Under the pieces are notes generated by a model that made no database searches, was not told where the DNA came from, and was given only the letters and a program-made list of their open reading frames with translations. Positions 34,176-43,704 of a stretch of DNA of 55,198 nucleotides are shown here, in pieces. Origin of the DNA: CAZCDS01 sp964497585 (lineage in GTDB: Bacteria > Desulfobacterota > Desulfomonilia > Desulfomonilales > Desulfomonilaceae); assembly GCA_964497585.1 (NCBI GenBank), contig CAZCDS010000041.1, positions 1-55,198 of the forward strand. Direction: 5' to 3'. Each line of letters starts with the position of its first letter. Position 1 is the first letter of the stretch. Both the position numbers and the translations under genes were made by a program.

Positions 34176-34527
34176 GGTTTCACATTATTCCACTTCAGAC
34201 CGTTTTCCCAGGGATGCAGCCGGGGAAAAACGGTACGCGAAATGAGCACTCCCCAGTCCCGTAGAGACGGCTGGTACCAGCGCGCCTTCGAGTAAATAGG
34301 ATTCAGGCGGATCCATCCGGCCGCCGATAAGGTGAAATCGACCCTATGCCCCCTTTGACGAAAGGCGGTTCAGGGGGATCTTCCGTGGAGAATCCGCGGA
34401 ACCGGCTAAGGGGATTTCGATCATTCTCGTTGGCACCGGTACTCAAGTATGCGGAGACTTCCGAAGCAGAGCCCGGGACAGCTTCTGCCAGGGATCCGCA
34501 ATTCCCGGGCAGGGAGACCCCGTTGCT
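34176..34527. other. intergenic region between mnmA and the PBP1A gene
   Basis: No gene is supported in this 352-base stretch. It holds the repeat-like hairpin at 34349-34377 and should include the mnmA promoter. A plus-strand frame starting at 34346 is only the translation of that repeat. Confidence 0.45.
34349..34377. repeat. CCCCCTTT...AAAGG...GGGGG dispersed-type intergenic repeat
   Basis: CCCCCTTTGACGAAAGGCGG followed by TTCAGGGGG is a degenerate copy of the C-rich/G-rich hairpin repeat common between genes in many bacteria, with one mismatch in the inner stem. A possibly related sequence lies near 28335-28385. Only one good copy is in the window. Confidence 0.4.
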
Positions 34528-37500
34528 TTACCGTCGTTCGGGGGGCAACGCCGAGCGCCCCGGCCTATAGAAGGGATTGGGGTACTGGGGATCATTATAC
34601 GGTGACGTGCCGGCCCCGGAGGGCGGAGTTGCGGACTGAGGGTGAGGTTCCGGAGCCATGGGAGCCTGAATGCCTCTTCCTCTCGCAACCTGGTCTTGCT
34701 CCTCTTGTGTGTCAAATTCCTGATCAACGGGAAGCGATTCCTCTCCCCGCCGTGTGTACGGGTCTGGCGTGGTCGTAGGCGCTCCCTGCAGGGGCGTGCC
34801 GGGCGGTGGGTACTGTCCCGGGGAATAGCCGCTTCCGTCCTGAGGACGAAGGGGAACGACCGCTCCCGGCGGGTTCCGGAGCACTCCCGGATACCCGGCC
34901 TCATTTTGGATTGGCCCCGCAACCCCCGGATAGGTCGGAGCATATTGGCCGTCAGCGTACGCGGAACCGATGCCAAACTCTCTCAGGGCCTCAGGGGGAT
35001 CCAATGGGCAGATCACCAAGGTCTTGCCAACCAGGGGAGCGTACACCGGTTCCTCAACCGTCATCGGCACGAACCCGTCGCGCTTGTTCCCATGGTACGT
35101 GAGCATCTCGGCGAACGTGACGTCGGGCGGAACGGGGAACTCCTTGACCGGCTTTCCCTTCAGTATCTGCTTCATGAAGTAGCCCCAGATGGGAAGTGCA
35201 GCCCTGCTCCCTGCCTCTCTTCTCCCCAGAGGTCTCTTCTCGTCGAATCCCACCCAGACCCCCGTTGTGTAATCGGGATTGAACCCAATGAACCAGGCGT
35301 CCTCCGCATTGTTCGTGGTGCCCGTCTTCCCTGCCAGGTCGCTCCGCTTGAGGTACCGGCGCATTCGCGCACCGGTGCCGGACCTGACCCCGCCCTGCAA
35401 CAGGGACGTCATGATGTACGCCGTCTGAGGAGAAATCGCGGCTACCACCTTGCGCGGCTCGAATTCCGGGGTCTGCGGACTGACCAGGAAAGGTTTTTCT
35501 TGCTTCGGCTCGGAACGCTTCGCCGCGGTTGATTTTTTCACGGATTCGCCCCGATCATTTCGATCCGGGGACTCGGCAGCATTATCTCTCTGATCAGGTT
35601 CGTCCTCCTCACCCATGACGAATCCTGCGAGACCTCCCTGGCGCGGCGTGTCCTCTTCCAGGGCCTTAAACTCTTCACGTGGTGACGGATGAGGTATTTG
35701 GTCGACTTCGAGAACAGGGACGACGGTATTGTCCTCCAGGACATTGCCGAATCGGTCCTCAACGCGCTTGATCATGGTCGGCTGGACGTGTACGCCGCCG
35801 TTGGCGAACACTGTGTACGCGGAAGTAAGCTCGAGAAGGCTCACTTCGGAGGTGCCGAGACTCAATGAGAGATTTCGGCCGAGCGAGGATCCAATACCCA
35901 TTTTGTGTGCAACGTCGAGCACGACGTCGAACCCGACGTCCATCAGGATCTTGACGGTGCAGATATTTCTCGACAGCTCCAAAGCTCGCCGGAGGCTGAT
36001 GGGACCGAGAAAGTCTCCTCCGGAATTCCTGGGTTCCCACTCCTCTTCCTTCTGCTCCAAATCAACGATGATCGGTTCGTCGATGATGATGGTCGCGGGG
36101 GTGTAGCTTTTCTTCTCGATCGCGCTGGCGTAGATGATCGGCTTGAACGCGCTGCCGGGCTGCCGCTTTGCCTGGGTGGCCCTGTTAAATTTGAAGTGTT
36201 CCCTGGACGCGCCTCCCACAAGCGCTCGGATATACCCCGTGCGATTCTCGATGGCAACCAGTGCTCCCTGGATGTCCGGCTTATGGTCCAGGACGAAGTA
36301 CGGCACTTCGTCAATGAACTTGTCGAACCGAACCTCCAATATGTGCCCTCGCCGGTAGAGCGACGTGGGATAATCGAGTCTCACCCGCCCCCTGAGTTTG
36401 GGACTGAATGCGAGATAGATGTCGGTTCGCTTCCTCGTCTTGCGGACACTGGTGACGACGCCCTGGCAGAGTTTGCCTTCGGTGAGCGTGGGCGTGGAAC
36501 GTTTCTCCAGTCGTGCAGCAATGTCTTCCGGGGGGACGCTTCCCACAATCTCGAAATGTTTGTGCCGGCCCCGAATTTCGGTCAGGCCTCTTTGCACGGC
36601 CTCGACTGCCTTTTTCTGATAGTCGATCTTGCAGGTGGTGAAGACCTTGAGGCCCTGATTGTACAGCATGTCCGCACCGTACTTCTCCACCACTTGACGG
36701 CGAACCGCCTCCGCAAAATCGGGAACCAGACCGAAGGGACGGGGGATCTCTTTGCGAAAGACCAGCTTCGCGGTCCTCGCGTCGGCATATTGCTGCTGCG
36801 TGATAAAACCTGCCCTCAACATTCTGCCCAGGACGAATTTTTGTCGCTTCAGGGCCAGATCGATATTCTTGAACGGGTTGTATCGCGCGGGACTGGCAAC
36901 CAGACCCGCGATGAGCGCGGCCTCCGCGGTGGTAAGATGCTCGACGGGCTTGTCGAAATAGTTCCGTGCCGCTGCCTCGACACCGTAGCATCCTTCGCCC
37001 AGGTAGATCTCATTGAGATAGATGTGCAGAATTCGCTTCTTACCCCACACCTTTTCCAGCCGGGTTGCAAGAATCATCTCCCTGAACTTCCGCGAGATCT
37101 TCTTTTCTCTGGTCAGCAGGAAGTTGCGGGTCACCTGCATGGTGATCGTGCTTCCGCCCTCAGCCAATTTCCTCGCCTTCACATTGTGTACGAACGCCCG
37201 GAGCATCCCCATCCAGTCGATGCCGTTGTGCTCGTAGAAGCGGGCATCCTCTGCGGCCAGGAACGCGTTTACCACGTGCTGCGGAATCTGGTTCAAATCG
37301 ACGACGAACCTCTTTTGTTTGTAGAAGATACCGATCACCGTTCCGTCGTCCGCGTAGAACGTGGAGACGGTCCTCGGCTGATAGGCCTTTAATTCCGGTA
37401 TCTTAGGGAGATTGTGGGAGTAGACGAGATACGCGCCGAGTGTGGCCCCGCCGACAAAGATCGGGACCTCGATCAAGATGAAAAGCGGAATGACGAAAAA

Positions 37501-37554
37501 GACGGTAAATGCGATCTTTCCGAGCAAACGCTTTTCTCGTGCCTGCTTTCCCAT
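34528..37554 (-). CDS. penicillin-binding protein 1A (bifunctional transglycosylase/transpeptidase)
   Basis: This 1008-residue class A PBP polymerises and cross-links peptidoglycan in the periplasm. A membrane helix lies near residues 14-46. The GT51 domain has catalytic Glu102 in AEDARFYEHNG, GGSTITMQVTRN and YLNEIYLGEGCYGVEAAA. An OB-like insert follows, then the transpeptidase domain with SxxK at Ser468-Lys471 (GSAFKP), SRN at 528-530 and KTGTTNN from 743. An insert of about 85 charged residues (about 615-700) separates SRN from KTG. The C-terminal 130 residues are Pro/Gly/Gln-rich and probably disordered. It follows the MBL hydrolase gene by 139 bases. Confidence 0.95.
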   Translation of the reverse strand: MGKQAREKRLLGKIAFTVFFVIPLFILIEVPIFVGGATLGAYLVYSHNLPKIPELKAYQPRTVSTFYADDGTVIGIFYKQKRFVVDLNQIPQHVVNAFLAAEDARFYEHNGIDWMGMLRAFVHNVKARKLAEGGSTITMQVTRNFLLTREKKISRKFREMILATRLEKVWGKKRILHIYLNEIYLGEGCYGVEAAARNYFDKPVEHLTTAEAALIAGLVASPARYNPFKNIDLALKRQKFVLGRMLRAGFITQQQYADARTAKLVFRKEIPRPFGLVPDFAEAVRRQVVEKYGADMLYNQGLKVFTTCKIDYQKKAVEAVQRGLTEIRGRHKHFEIVGSVPPEDIAARLEKRSTPTLTEGKLCQGVVTSVRKTRKRTDIYLAFSPKLRGRVRLDYPTSLYRRGHILEVRFDKFIDEVPYFVLDHKPDIQGALVAIENRTGYIRALVGGASREHFKFNRATQAKRQPGSAFKPIIYASAIEKKSYTPATIIIDEPIIVDLEQKEEEWEPRNSGGDFLGPISLRRALELSRNICTVKILMDVGFDVVLDVAHKMGIGSSLGRNLSLSLGTSEVSLLELTSAYTVFANGGVHVQPTMIKRVEDRFGNVLEDNTVVPVLEVDQIPHPSPREEFKALEEDTPRQGGLAGFVMGEEDEPDQRDNAAESPDRNDRGESVKKSTAAKRSEPKQEKPFLVSPQTPEFEPRKVVAAISPQTAYIMTSLLQGGVRSGTGARMRRYLKRSDLAGKTGTTNNAEDAWFIGFNPDYTTGVWVGFDEKRPLGRREAGSRAALPIWGYFMKQILKGKPVKEFPVPPDVTFAEMLTYHGNKRDGFVPMTVEEPVYAPLVGKTLVICPLDPPEALREFGIGSAYADGQYAPTYPGVAGPIQNEAGYPGVLRNPPGAVVPLRPQDGSGYSPGQYPPPGTPLQGAPTTTPDPYTRRGEESLPVDQEFDTQEEQDQVARGRGIQAPMAPEPHPQSATPPSGAGTSPYNDPQYPNPFYRPGRSALPPERR

Positions 37555-37693
37555 GGTACCTGCGCATTGGCTGTGGCAGTGAAGCCCCGGGGCCAGGACG
37601 ATCCCGCCCCCTTGGGGGCACGCTGCTTCACATGGTTCGTCACAGTCCTTCTTATATCACAATGTTCGGCTCAGAAGTGAAACCAATTCTCCG

Positions 37694-38455
37694 TTATAGT
37701 TCAAAAACCTTGAGATCCTCGGCCTTGACAACCTCTCCTGAGAAATGGGTCTGCGCCTGAGCGACCACGTCCTCTTCATCGCAGGGAGGATAGAAGTGCG
37801 TCAGCACAAGCTTCCCTGCGCCGGCGCGCTCAGCCATGCCCGCAGCCTCCGACGGAACCAGATGACCGGGAATTTTTCGGCCCTCGGGAAGGGAACATTC
37901 ACAGATCAGCAGATCCGTGCCTTCTGCCAGCCCGACGAGTTCCTCGGATACGTCCGTGTCGCCCGAAACCGTAACCGAGCGGCCCTCCGCTTCTATTCGG
38001 TAGGACAATGAAGCCTCCGTGTGTTCAGATCTCGTCGAGAGGATGGTTACCTCGCCCAGCTTGAAACTGTCCGGCTCGTCAAGCCTCATGGAGCGCTTGC
38101 GCAGACGATTTCCCCGAGGAATTATCCAATCCTGATAGACTCGGACCAGCCCTGCAAGAAATTGTTCCATTCCGTCCGGTCCCACCACGTAGAAGGGATC
38201 TTCTCGGGCAGGACCAAATGCATAATTGGACGCAAAGAGAAAAGGCACCAGGTCGGATACGTGGTCAGGATGAAAGTGGGTGATCAGCACGACGTCGATG
38301 AGCTTGGAGTCTATCCCCGCCTCGCACAATCGGCGCATCGTTCCAGGACCGATGTCGACGAGTATCCAGAGACCGCCGGCCTGCACGGCCAAACCGGAAG
38401 CATTCCGTTCCAGGACCGGCGTCACGGTGCCGCTTCCCAATATGGTGACCTTCAT
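37694..38455 (-). CDS. MBL-fold hydrolase, ribonuclease Z-like
   Basis: The 253-residue protein starts MKVTILGSGTVTPVLERNAS, has the metal motif LITHFHPDHVSDL near residue 58, STRSEHTEASLSYRIE, VSGDTDVSEELV, CECSLPE and a final His in LVLTHFYPP. This is the metallo-beta-lactamase arrangement of the RNase Z/ElaC and related phosphodiesterase group, though it is shorter than RNase Z and lacks its flexible arm, so tRNA 3' processing is not assured. GAGG seven bases before the ATG fixes the start. It lies between argJ and the PBP1A gene. Confidence 0.85.
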   Translation of the reverse strand: MKVTILGSGTVTPVLERNASGLAVQAGGLWILVDIGPGTMRRLCEAGIDSKLIDVVLITHFHPDHVSDLVPFLFASNYAFGPAREDPFYVVGPDGMEQFLAGLVRVYQDWIIPRGNRLRKRSMRLDEPDSFKLGEVTILSTRSEHTEASLSYRIEAEGRSVTVSGDTDVSEELVGLAEGTDLLICECSLPEGRKIPGHLVPSEAAGMAERAGAGKLVLTHFYPPCDEEDVVAQAQTHFSGEVVKAEDLKVFEL

Positions 38456-38552
38456 TTGACTGCCTCAGCGACGATCGCGTTCCGCGCAAGGCTCTTTAAG
38501 GGCGCATCGCGCGCGGTGCTCCAGCCTGAGAACGACCACAAGAGAGTCGGTG

Positions 38553-39755
38553 TCAACTCCGGTAGTCCGCGTTGATCCGGACGTACTCCGCGGACAAGTC
38601 CGTGGTGAGAATCACCGCGTCCGCCCGCCCGGCCTTGAGATCGAGCAGGACGGAGAATTCCCTGAGCTTCATGACTTCCGCGGCCGGAGACTCCCAGTCT
38701 CCGTCAACCATCGTTCCCTTTCTCACGATCGGAACCTCACCTATGGACAAGTCTATAACCGCGGGATCAAAGGGCACTCCCGAACGCCCCGCGGCGGCTA
38801 TGATCCTTCCCCAATTGGGGTCGCCTCCGTTGAAGGCCGTCTTCACCAGTTGCGACTCTGCTACCGTGCGGGCGACCTTTTTCGCTGCATCCTCGTCCGG
38901 CGCGCCGCAAACGTGAATCTCCACGAGCTTCGTGGCACCTTCCGCGTCAAGGAGGAGGGCCCGTGCGAGGTCCATGCACACCTGGGTAAGCATTTGGGTG
39001 AAAGTCTCCCGGTCGGAAGACGCGTCGGACAGCCGCAGGCAGTCGGGCGCCCCTCCCGCCATGAGGAGCACCGTATCGTTGGTACTGCTGTCCCCGTCGA
39101 CGGTGATACGATTGAAGCTCACGTTCGCCGCCTGCGTCAGAGTCTGTTTGAGGAACGTCGGTTCGGCCCTCACATCGGCAAGGATGACCGCCAGCATGGT
39201 GGCCATATGCGGCGCGATCATGCCCGCACCCTTGGCGATGCCCAGCATCCTCATGGGACCCACGGAAAGCTCGCCGTCGAGCACAACCTTCTTGGGAACC
39301 GTGTCCGTGGTCATGATGGAGCGTGCGAAATCCATGGCAGTCCCGGTTGCCAAGCCGTCGACGAGGTCCGGGATCCGTGACTGCATTCGTTCAACCGGAA
39401 GTGGATTGCCGATCACCCCTGTAGACATGGGAACGATCAGGTCCCGGTTGACGCCGAGCTTGCCTGCAGTGGAGGCGGTCAGAGCGAGGGCGTCTTCGAG
39501 GCCTCTTTGACCGGTATAGGCGTTAGCATTGCCTGAATTGGCCAATACAGCCTGGCAGACTCCCTGCCCAAGCCGATCACGGGTGATCAGAACGGGCGCG
39601 GCACAAATCAGGTTGGTGGTGGTTACACAGGCCGCGGGTGCGGGAGTATCAGCCGCGACAAGACCGAAATCGAGCCTGTCCGATCCTTCCTCCTTGATCC
39701 CTGCAGCCAGCGCGGAAAACGTGAATCCCTTTATGTCTCTGAAACTCGGCTTCAC
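38553..39755 (-). CDS. argJ: bifunctional glutamate N-acetyltransferase / amino-acid N-acetyltransferase
   Basis: ArgJ moves the acetyl group from N-acetylornithine to glutamate and, in bifunctional forms, also uses acetyl-CoA, in arginine synthesis. The 400-residue precursor is cut by itself before the nucleophilic Thr in KGAGMIAPHMATMLAVI; the usual Asn of this motif is His here. Other marks are LANSGNANAYTG, MSTGVIG, FNRITVDGDSSTNDTVLL and FNGGDPNWGRIIAA. The start is a GTG at 39755 with GAGGTG upstream, overlapping the stop of the HAD gene as GTGA, so translation is coupled. Whether it is mono- or bifunctional cannot be told for certain from sequence. Confidence 0.95.
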   Translation of the reverse strand: MKPSFRDIKGFTFSALAAGIKEEGSDRLDFGLVAADTPAPAACVTTTNLICAAPVLITRDRLGQGVCQAVLANSGNANAYTGQRGLEDALALTASTAGKLGVNRDLIVPMSTGVIGNPLPVERMQSRIPDLVDGLATGTAMDFARSIMTTDTVPKKVVLDGELSVGPMRMLGIAKGAGMIAPHMATMLAVILADVRAEPTFLKQTLTQAANVSFNRITVDGDSSTNDTVLLMAGGAPDCLRLSDASSDRETFTQMLTQVCMDLARALLLDAEGATKLVEIHVCGAPDEDAAKKVARTVAESQLVKTAFNGGDPNWGRIIAAAGRSGVPFDPAVIDLSIGEVPIVRKGTMVDGDWESPAAEVMKLREFSVLLDLKAGRADAVILTTDLSAEYVRINADYRS

Positions 39756-40396
39756 CGGTCACCTCGTGAGGGCGCAGGAAGGTCCACGCCCAATTGCTGC
39801 AGCTCGTCCACAAGCAGGTCGTGGTTCCTGAAACGGATGCCGCGCAATCCGGCGTCCACGGCCGACGCGACGTTTTCATTGCGGTCGTCGATGAATACCG
39901 ACTCGGTGGGGTCGATCCCGAATTGCTCGACAGCTTTCTCATAGTACGCGGGGTCCGGCTTCATCACACCCAGCTCATAGGAAAGCGCGGCATCCCGATA
40001 GAAGGCCACACGGGGGAAACGCCGGAGTATCCACTGATAATGCACCTGGGAAGTGTTCGACGCAAGGTAGGTGCCGTATCGCACTGAGAGGCGCTCTCCG
40101 AGTTGAACCACACGTTCGTCCAGCCAGAAGATATCGCACCACATCAGACGGAACGCATCCCGATCGACGCTCGTGCCAAGGATCCGCTGCATGGTTGATG
40201 CAAACTCGTCGAAATCCATTCTGCCGGTTTCCAGCTCATGTACAGGCTCTTGAAAAAGCCCGAGAAAAGCATTCGGATCCTCGCTGAGCAGGAGGGCCAT
40301 TTCTCCGGAAAGATGGGGACGGAGCCGGTTCAACCCGATCTCGCGATCAAATGGAACCAGGACCTTTCCCAAATCGAATAGGATATTGCGAATCAT
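39752..40396 (-). CDS. HAD-superfamily (IA) hydrolase
   Basis: The 214-residue protein has all HAD motifs: motif I IRNILFDLGKVLVPFD (the second acidic residue of DxD is replaced by Gly, as in several YihX-like members), motif II YLASNTSQVH, the Lys of motif III in LGVMKPDPAYYEKA, and motif IV FIDDRNENVASA. It resembles YihX/epoxide-hydrolase-N-like phosphatases acting on small phosphorylated molecules; the substrate is unknown. AGGAG seven bases before the ATG at 40396 gives the start; an upstream in-frame extension to 40480 is not needed. It is the first gene of the HAD-argJ group and diverges from putA. Confidence 0.88.
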   Translation of the reverse strand: MIRNILFDLGKVLVPFDREIGLNRLRPHLSGEMALLLSEDPNAFLGLFQEPVHELETGRMDFDEFASTMQRILGTSVDRDAFRLMWCDIFWLDERVVQLGERLSVRYGTYLASNTSQVHYQWILRRFPRVAFYRDAALSYELGVMKPDPAYYEKAVEQFGIDPTESVFIDDRNENVASAVDAGLRGIRFRNHDLLVDELQQLGVDLPAPSRGDR

Positions 40397-40522
40397 GCGC
40401 GCTCTCCTGGAACTATCCAGCTTACCGGAGTTTTGCTGAAAAGGGAATCCACGTGAAGTGCAACGCAGTTGGTACGGCATCCTTTGTTTGTCGGTTTCCT
40501 TTCGGCCGAATCATCCGGGGAC

Positions 40523-40528
40523 TATAAT
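40523..40528 (+). promoter_or_regulatory. perfect TATAAT -10 element upstream of the putA leader
   Basis: TATAAT lies 25 bases before the leader ORF start. No good -35 is found at 16-18 bases (nearest is TTTCGG-like), which may mean activator dependence. The transcript would begin only a few bases before the AGGAGG of the leader. Confidence 0.45.
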
Positions 40529-40547
40529 GTATTGTAGAGGAGGCAAG

Positions 40548-40607
40548 GTGACTTATTCGAATGAACGGAACCGCGCGGTCGAACAGCTCGGATGCGAGAC
40601 TGAATGA
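40548..40607 (+). CDS. short leader ORF translationally coupled to putA
   Basis: A GTG at 40548 with AGGAGG four bases upstream opens a 19-codon frame (MTYSNERNRAVEQLGCETE) whose TGA overlaps the putA ATG as ATGA. putA itself has no ribosome binding site before 40604, so ribosomes finishing the leader probably start putA. The peptide has no proline codons, so classical proline attenuation is not indicated. Confidence 0.5.
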   Translation: MTYSNERNRAVEQLGCETE

Positions 40608-43582
40608 CCCAATCCAAACGATCGGGGTGTGAAAAAATGGACCGTTACGGCGATCTCGAAGAGAAGATACGGAGTGCAGGAAAAGAGATTCGCAACCTGA
40701 TCGGCCAGGAGCGGCCGTCCCTCCTGGACAGCGCCGGCTGGAAGGGACGACTCATGGAATGGGTCATGAAGGACGAGACCTTCAAGGTTCAACTCTTCAG
40801 ATTCGTCGATGTGCTCCCCGTGCTGAATGATAATGCGACAGTCATCCGGCTGTTCAACGAGTACTTCTCGGATCTGAAAGAGGGCCCCACTCTGATTCAA
40901 CGGGGAATCAGCCGGATGTCCCGACACGGTATCCTGCCAAACATCGCTGGGGGGGTGATCCGGTCGAGAGTGGAATCGCTCGCCAGGCACTTCATCGCGG
41001 GGAGCGACCCTCAGGACGCACTCCATACACTTGAGCGATTGAACGAAGCCGGCTTCGCCTTGGCCCTCGATCTGCTGGGAGAAGAGGTGCTCAGTGACAA
41101 CGAGGCGGAGCAGTACACGCAGCGGTACCTGCAACTCCTGGATCATCTCGCGAAACCGGTCAATAAGTGGAACGAAAACCCGTTGCTCGACTATGACGAC
41201 AGGGGGAAGATTCCCAGGCTGGACCTCTCGTTAAAGGTCTCATCGTTCTGCGCGCATCTTGATCCGCTCAATTGGGAGGGCTCGATCCGGGACACCACGC
41301 GCGCGGTGACTCCCGTTATCGAGAAGGCTCGGGATTTCGGGGCATCTCTCACCTTTGATATGGAGAGCTACTATTACAAAGATCTTACGATCGCCATCTT
41401 CAAAGAGGTGCTGGAAAGGCATGCCGACTCTGCTTTCCGCGGCATCGCGCTTCAGGCGTACCTCCGGGATGCGAGAGAGGACCTGCTGAATCTGATAGAG
41501 TTGGCCAAGCGGACCGGAAAAAGGATCGCGGTGAGACTGGTCAAGGGCGCCTACTGGGACTATGAGACCGTGATAAACCGTCAGCGCGGGTGGCCGGTCC
41601 CCGTGTTCGAGCACAAGGAGGAGACCGATCTCAACTTCGAAGAGCTGACCCGGCTACTCCTGGAGAATATCGGGTACGTCCGACCCGCGATTGCGACCCA
41701 CAACGTGCGGAGCATCAGCCACGCGGTCGCGGTAGCGGACTTGCTCGGACTGCCCAAGCGGGCTGTTGAGTTCCAGGTTATCTACGGCATGGCCGAGCCG
41801 ATTCGGCGTGCCCTTCGGAGGATGGAGTACCGGGTACGCGTGTACACGCCCATCGGGGAACTTATCCCCGGAATGGCGTACCTTGTCAGAAGGCTCCTGG
41901 AGAACACTTCCAACGAATCCTTTCTGAGAAAGTCCTTTTCCGAGGACACGCCCTTGGAAGAGCTTATCAAGACCCCGAAACCTCCCCGCTCTGTGGCCTC
42001 CGACGAAGTTGAGACCGATGTTTTCGTCAACGAGCCTGCAACGGACTTCTCCCGGGCCGAAAATAGGCTCGGGATGAAGGCCGCGCTGGAGAAAGCGAAG
42101 GGCAGCTTCGACAGTACCTACCCGATCCTCGTCGGCAATTCGGAGGTCTGGAAGGACGAGCAGATTGAATCCCGCAACCCGGCCCGGCCCAACGTCGTCG
42201 TGGGAAAGGTCTGCTCAGCCGACCGCGACGATGTCGACCGGGCGGTACAAGAAGCACGATCAGCATGGAAGCACTGGCGAAGCGTACCCGCGGAGGCGCG
42301 CGCGGAGTACCTCTTTCGTGCCGCGGCAAAGATGCGGGAACGCCGTTTCGACCTTGCCGCGCTGGAAATCTACGAGGTGGGAAAGACCTGGCCCGAGGCC
42401 GACGCGGACATTACCGAAGCCATCGATTTCCTTGTGTACTACGGGAGAGAGATGATCAAGCTCAAAGAGCCGCGCAGCCTGGGCAAACTCGCCGGCGAAA
42501 ACAATCTCTACTCCTATGAGCCGAGGGGCGTAGGAGTCGTCATTGCTCCGTGGAATTTCCCCATCGCAATATCCTCGGGCATGGTCTCGGCGGGAATCGT
42601 CACGGGGAATTGCATCATTTACAAGCCGTCCGGGCTTTCCCCCGTTTCAGGGTGGAAGCTTACCGAGGTCTTTCGAAGCGTTGGCCTTCCTCCGGGAGTC
42701 CTCCAGTTCCTTCCCGGTCCCGGGGGCGAGGTCGGCGAGCATCTGGTCACCCATCCGGGCGTTGACTTCATTGCCTTTACCGGCTCGAGGGACGTCGGCT
42801 TGCGGATCGTCGAACGCGCGGCAAAGGTCGTGGACGGACAAAGGAACGTGAAGCGGGTCATAGCGGAGATGGGAGGAAAGAACGCGATTATCGTCGACGA
42901 GAGCGCAGACCTCGATGAAGCAGCCAAGGGCGTATTGGAGTCCGCGCTCGGATTCCAGGGACAGAAATGCTCCGCCTGTTCCCGTGTGATCGTGGTGGGG
43001 GCCGCGTTCGAGGCGTTCGCTTCCCGGCTCAAGCACGCAATGGAGAGTGTCAAGATCGGGCCTCCAGAAGATCCCTCCGTCAAAATGGGACCTGTGGTCG
43101 ACGGATCGGCCCTCAAGAAGATCGAGGCGTACGTCGAGGTCGGAGGCAGAGATGGCACCGTCATACTCAAGAGGACGGTTGATGAGAAAGGATACTTCAT
43201 CGGGCCGGTGATGGTTGTTGAGGCGGCTCCCGATTCCGCGGTCGCGCAGGAAGAGATCTTCGGGCCGGTGCTGGTCCTGCTCCGGGCGGCAGACATAGAC
43301 GAGGCGATAACCCTGGCAAACGGAACCGAATATGCCCTCACCGGCGGGATCTACTCCAGGAGCCCGAGCAACATTCGCAAGGTCGCGCAGGAGTTCTCGG
43401 TCGGAAATCTCTACATCAATCGGAAGATTACAGCGGCGCTCGTTGGCCGACAGCCCTTTGGGGGATTTGCCATGTCCGGCGTCGGTTCCAAAGCGGGAGG
43501 GCCGGACTATCTGACCCAATTCATGCACGCACGGACGGTCAGCGAGAACACCCTCCGCCGCGGATTTGCTCCCAAGCCGTGA
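40604..43582 (+). CDS. putA: bifunctional proline dehydrogenase / L-glutamate gamma-semialdehyde dehydrogenase
   Basis: PutA oxidises proline to glutamate in two steps with FAD and NAD+. The 992-residue protein has a helical N-terminal part, a PRODH barrel (about 130-450; FDMESYYYKDLT, RIAVRLVKGAYWDYE, EFQVIYGMAEP, MAYLVRRLLENTSNESF) and an aldehyde dehydrogenase domain (about 515-985) with IAPWNFPIA, catalytic Glu755 in IAEMGGKN and Cys789 in FQGQKCSAC, and EEIFGPVL. It lacks the ribbon-helix-helix DNA-binding domain of E. coli PutA. The start at 40604 is supported by coupling to the leader ORF; an ATG at 40637 is an alternative. The two oxidoreductase genes follow on the same strand. Confidence 0.96.
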   Translation: MTQSKRSGCEKMDRYGDLEEKIRSAGKEIRNLIGQERPSLLDSAGWKGRLMEWVMKDETFKVQLFRFVDVLPVLNDNATVIRLFNEYFSDLKEGPTLIQRGISRMSRHGILPNIAGGVIRSRVESLARHFIAGSDPQDALHTLERLNEAGFALALDLLGEEVLSDNEAEQYTQRYLQLLDHLAKPVNKWNENPLLDYDDRGKIPRLDLSLKVSSFCAHLDPLNWEGSIRDTTRAVTPVIEKARDFGASLTFDMESYYYKDLTIAIFKEVLERHADSAFRGIALQAYLRDAREDLLNLIELAKRTGKRIAVRLVKGAYWDYETVINRQRGWPVPVFEHKEETDLNFEELTRLLLENIGYVRPAIATHNVRSISHAVAVADLLGLPKRAVEFQVIYGMAEPIRRALRRMEYRVRVYTPIGELIPGMAYLVRRLLENTSNESFLRKSFSEDTPLEELIKTPKPPRSVASDEVETDVFVNEPATDFSRAENRLGMKAALEKAKGSFDSTYPILVGNSEVWKDEQIESRNPARPNVVVGKVCSADRDDVDRAVQEARSAWKHWRSVPAEARAEYLFRAAAKMRERRFDLAALEIYEVGKTWPEADADITEAIDFLVYYGREMIKLKEPRSLGKLAGENNLYSYEPRGVGVVIAPWNFPIAISSGMVSAGIVTGNCIIYKPSGLSPVSGWKLTEVFRSVGLPPGVLQFLPGPGGEVGEHLVTHPGVDFIAFTGSRDVGLRIVERAAKVVDGQRNVKRVIAEMGGKNAIIVDESADLDEAAKGVLESALGFQGQKCSACSRVIVVGAAFEAFASRLKHAMESVKIGPPEDPSVKMGPVVDGSALKKIEAYVEVGGRDGTVILKRTVDEKGYFIGPVMVVEAAPDSAVAQEEIFGPVLVLLRAADIDEAITLANGTEYALTGGIYSRSPSNIRKVAQEFSVGNLYINRKITAALVGRQPFGGFAMSGVGSKAGGPDYLTQFMHARTVSENTLRRGFAPKP

Positions 43583-43704
43583 GAACCGTTCCGAGCAGCA
43601 ATACTGGGACACAGCGTGCCGCATTCGCGAGAAAGAGTCACGTTCAAAGGCGGCTCGGTATCGGAAAGAGAGCCACTTCCTTCTCTGCATGGAGTTGACG
43701 GGCG

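Noticed and set aside
35905..37392. 495-codon open frame on the plus strand
   Set aside because: It is antisense to the PBP1A gene and has no recognisable domain or ribosome binding site.
40548..40607. Proline-codon attenuator reading of the putA leader
   Set aside because: The leader has no proline codons and no terminator hairpin follows before putA.
42647..43690. 347-codon minus-strand frame, and a 323-codon one at 43507-44478
   Set aside because: Both lie opposite the putA and oxidoreductase alpha genes, with Arg/Gly-rich shadow composition.
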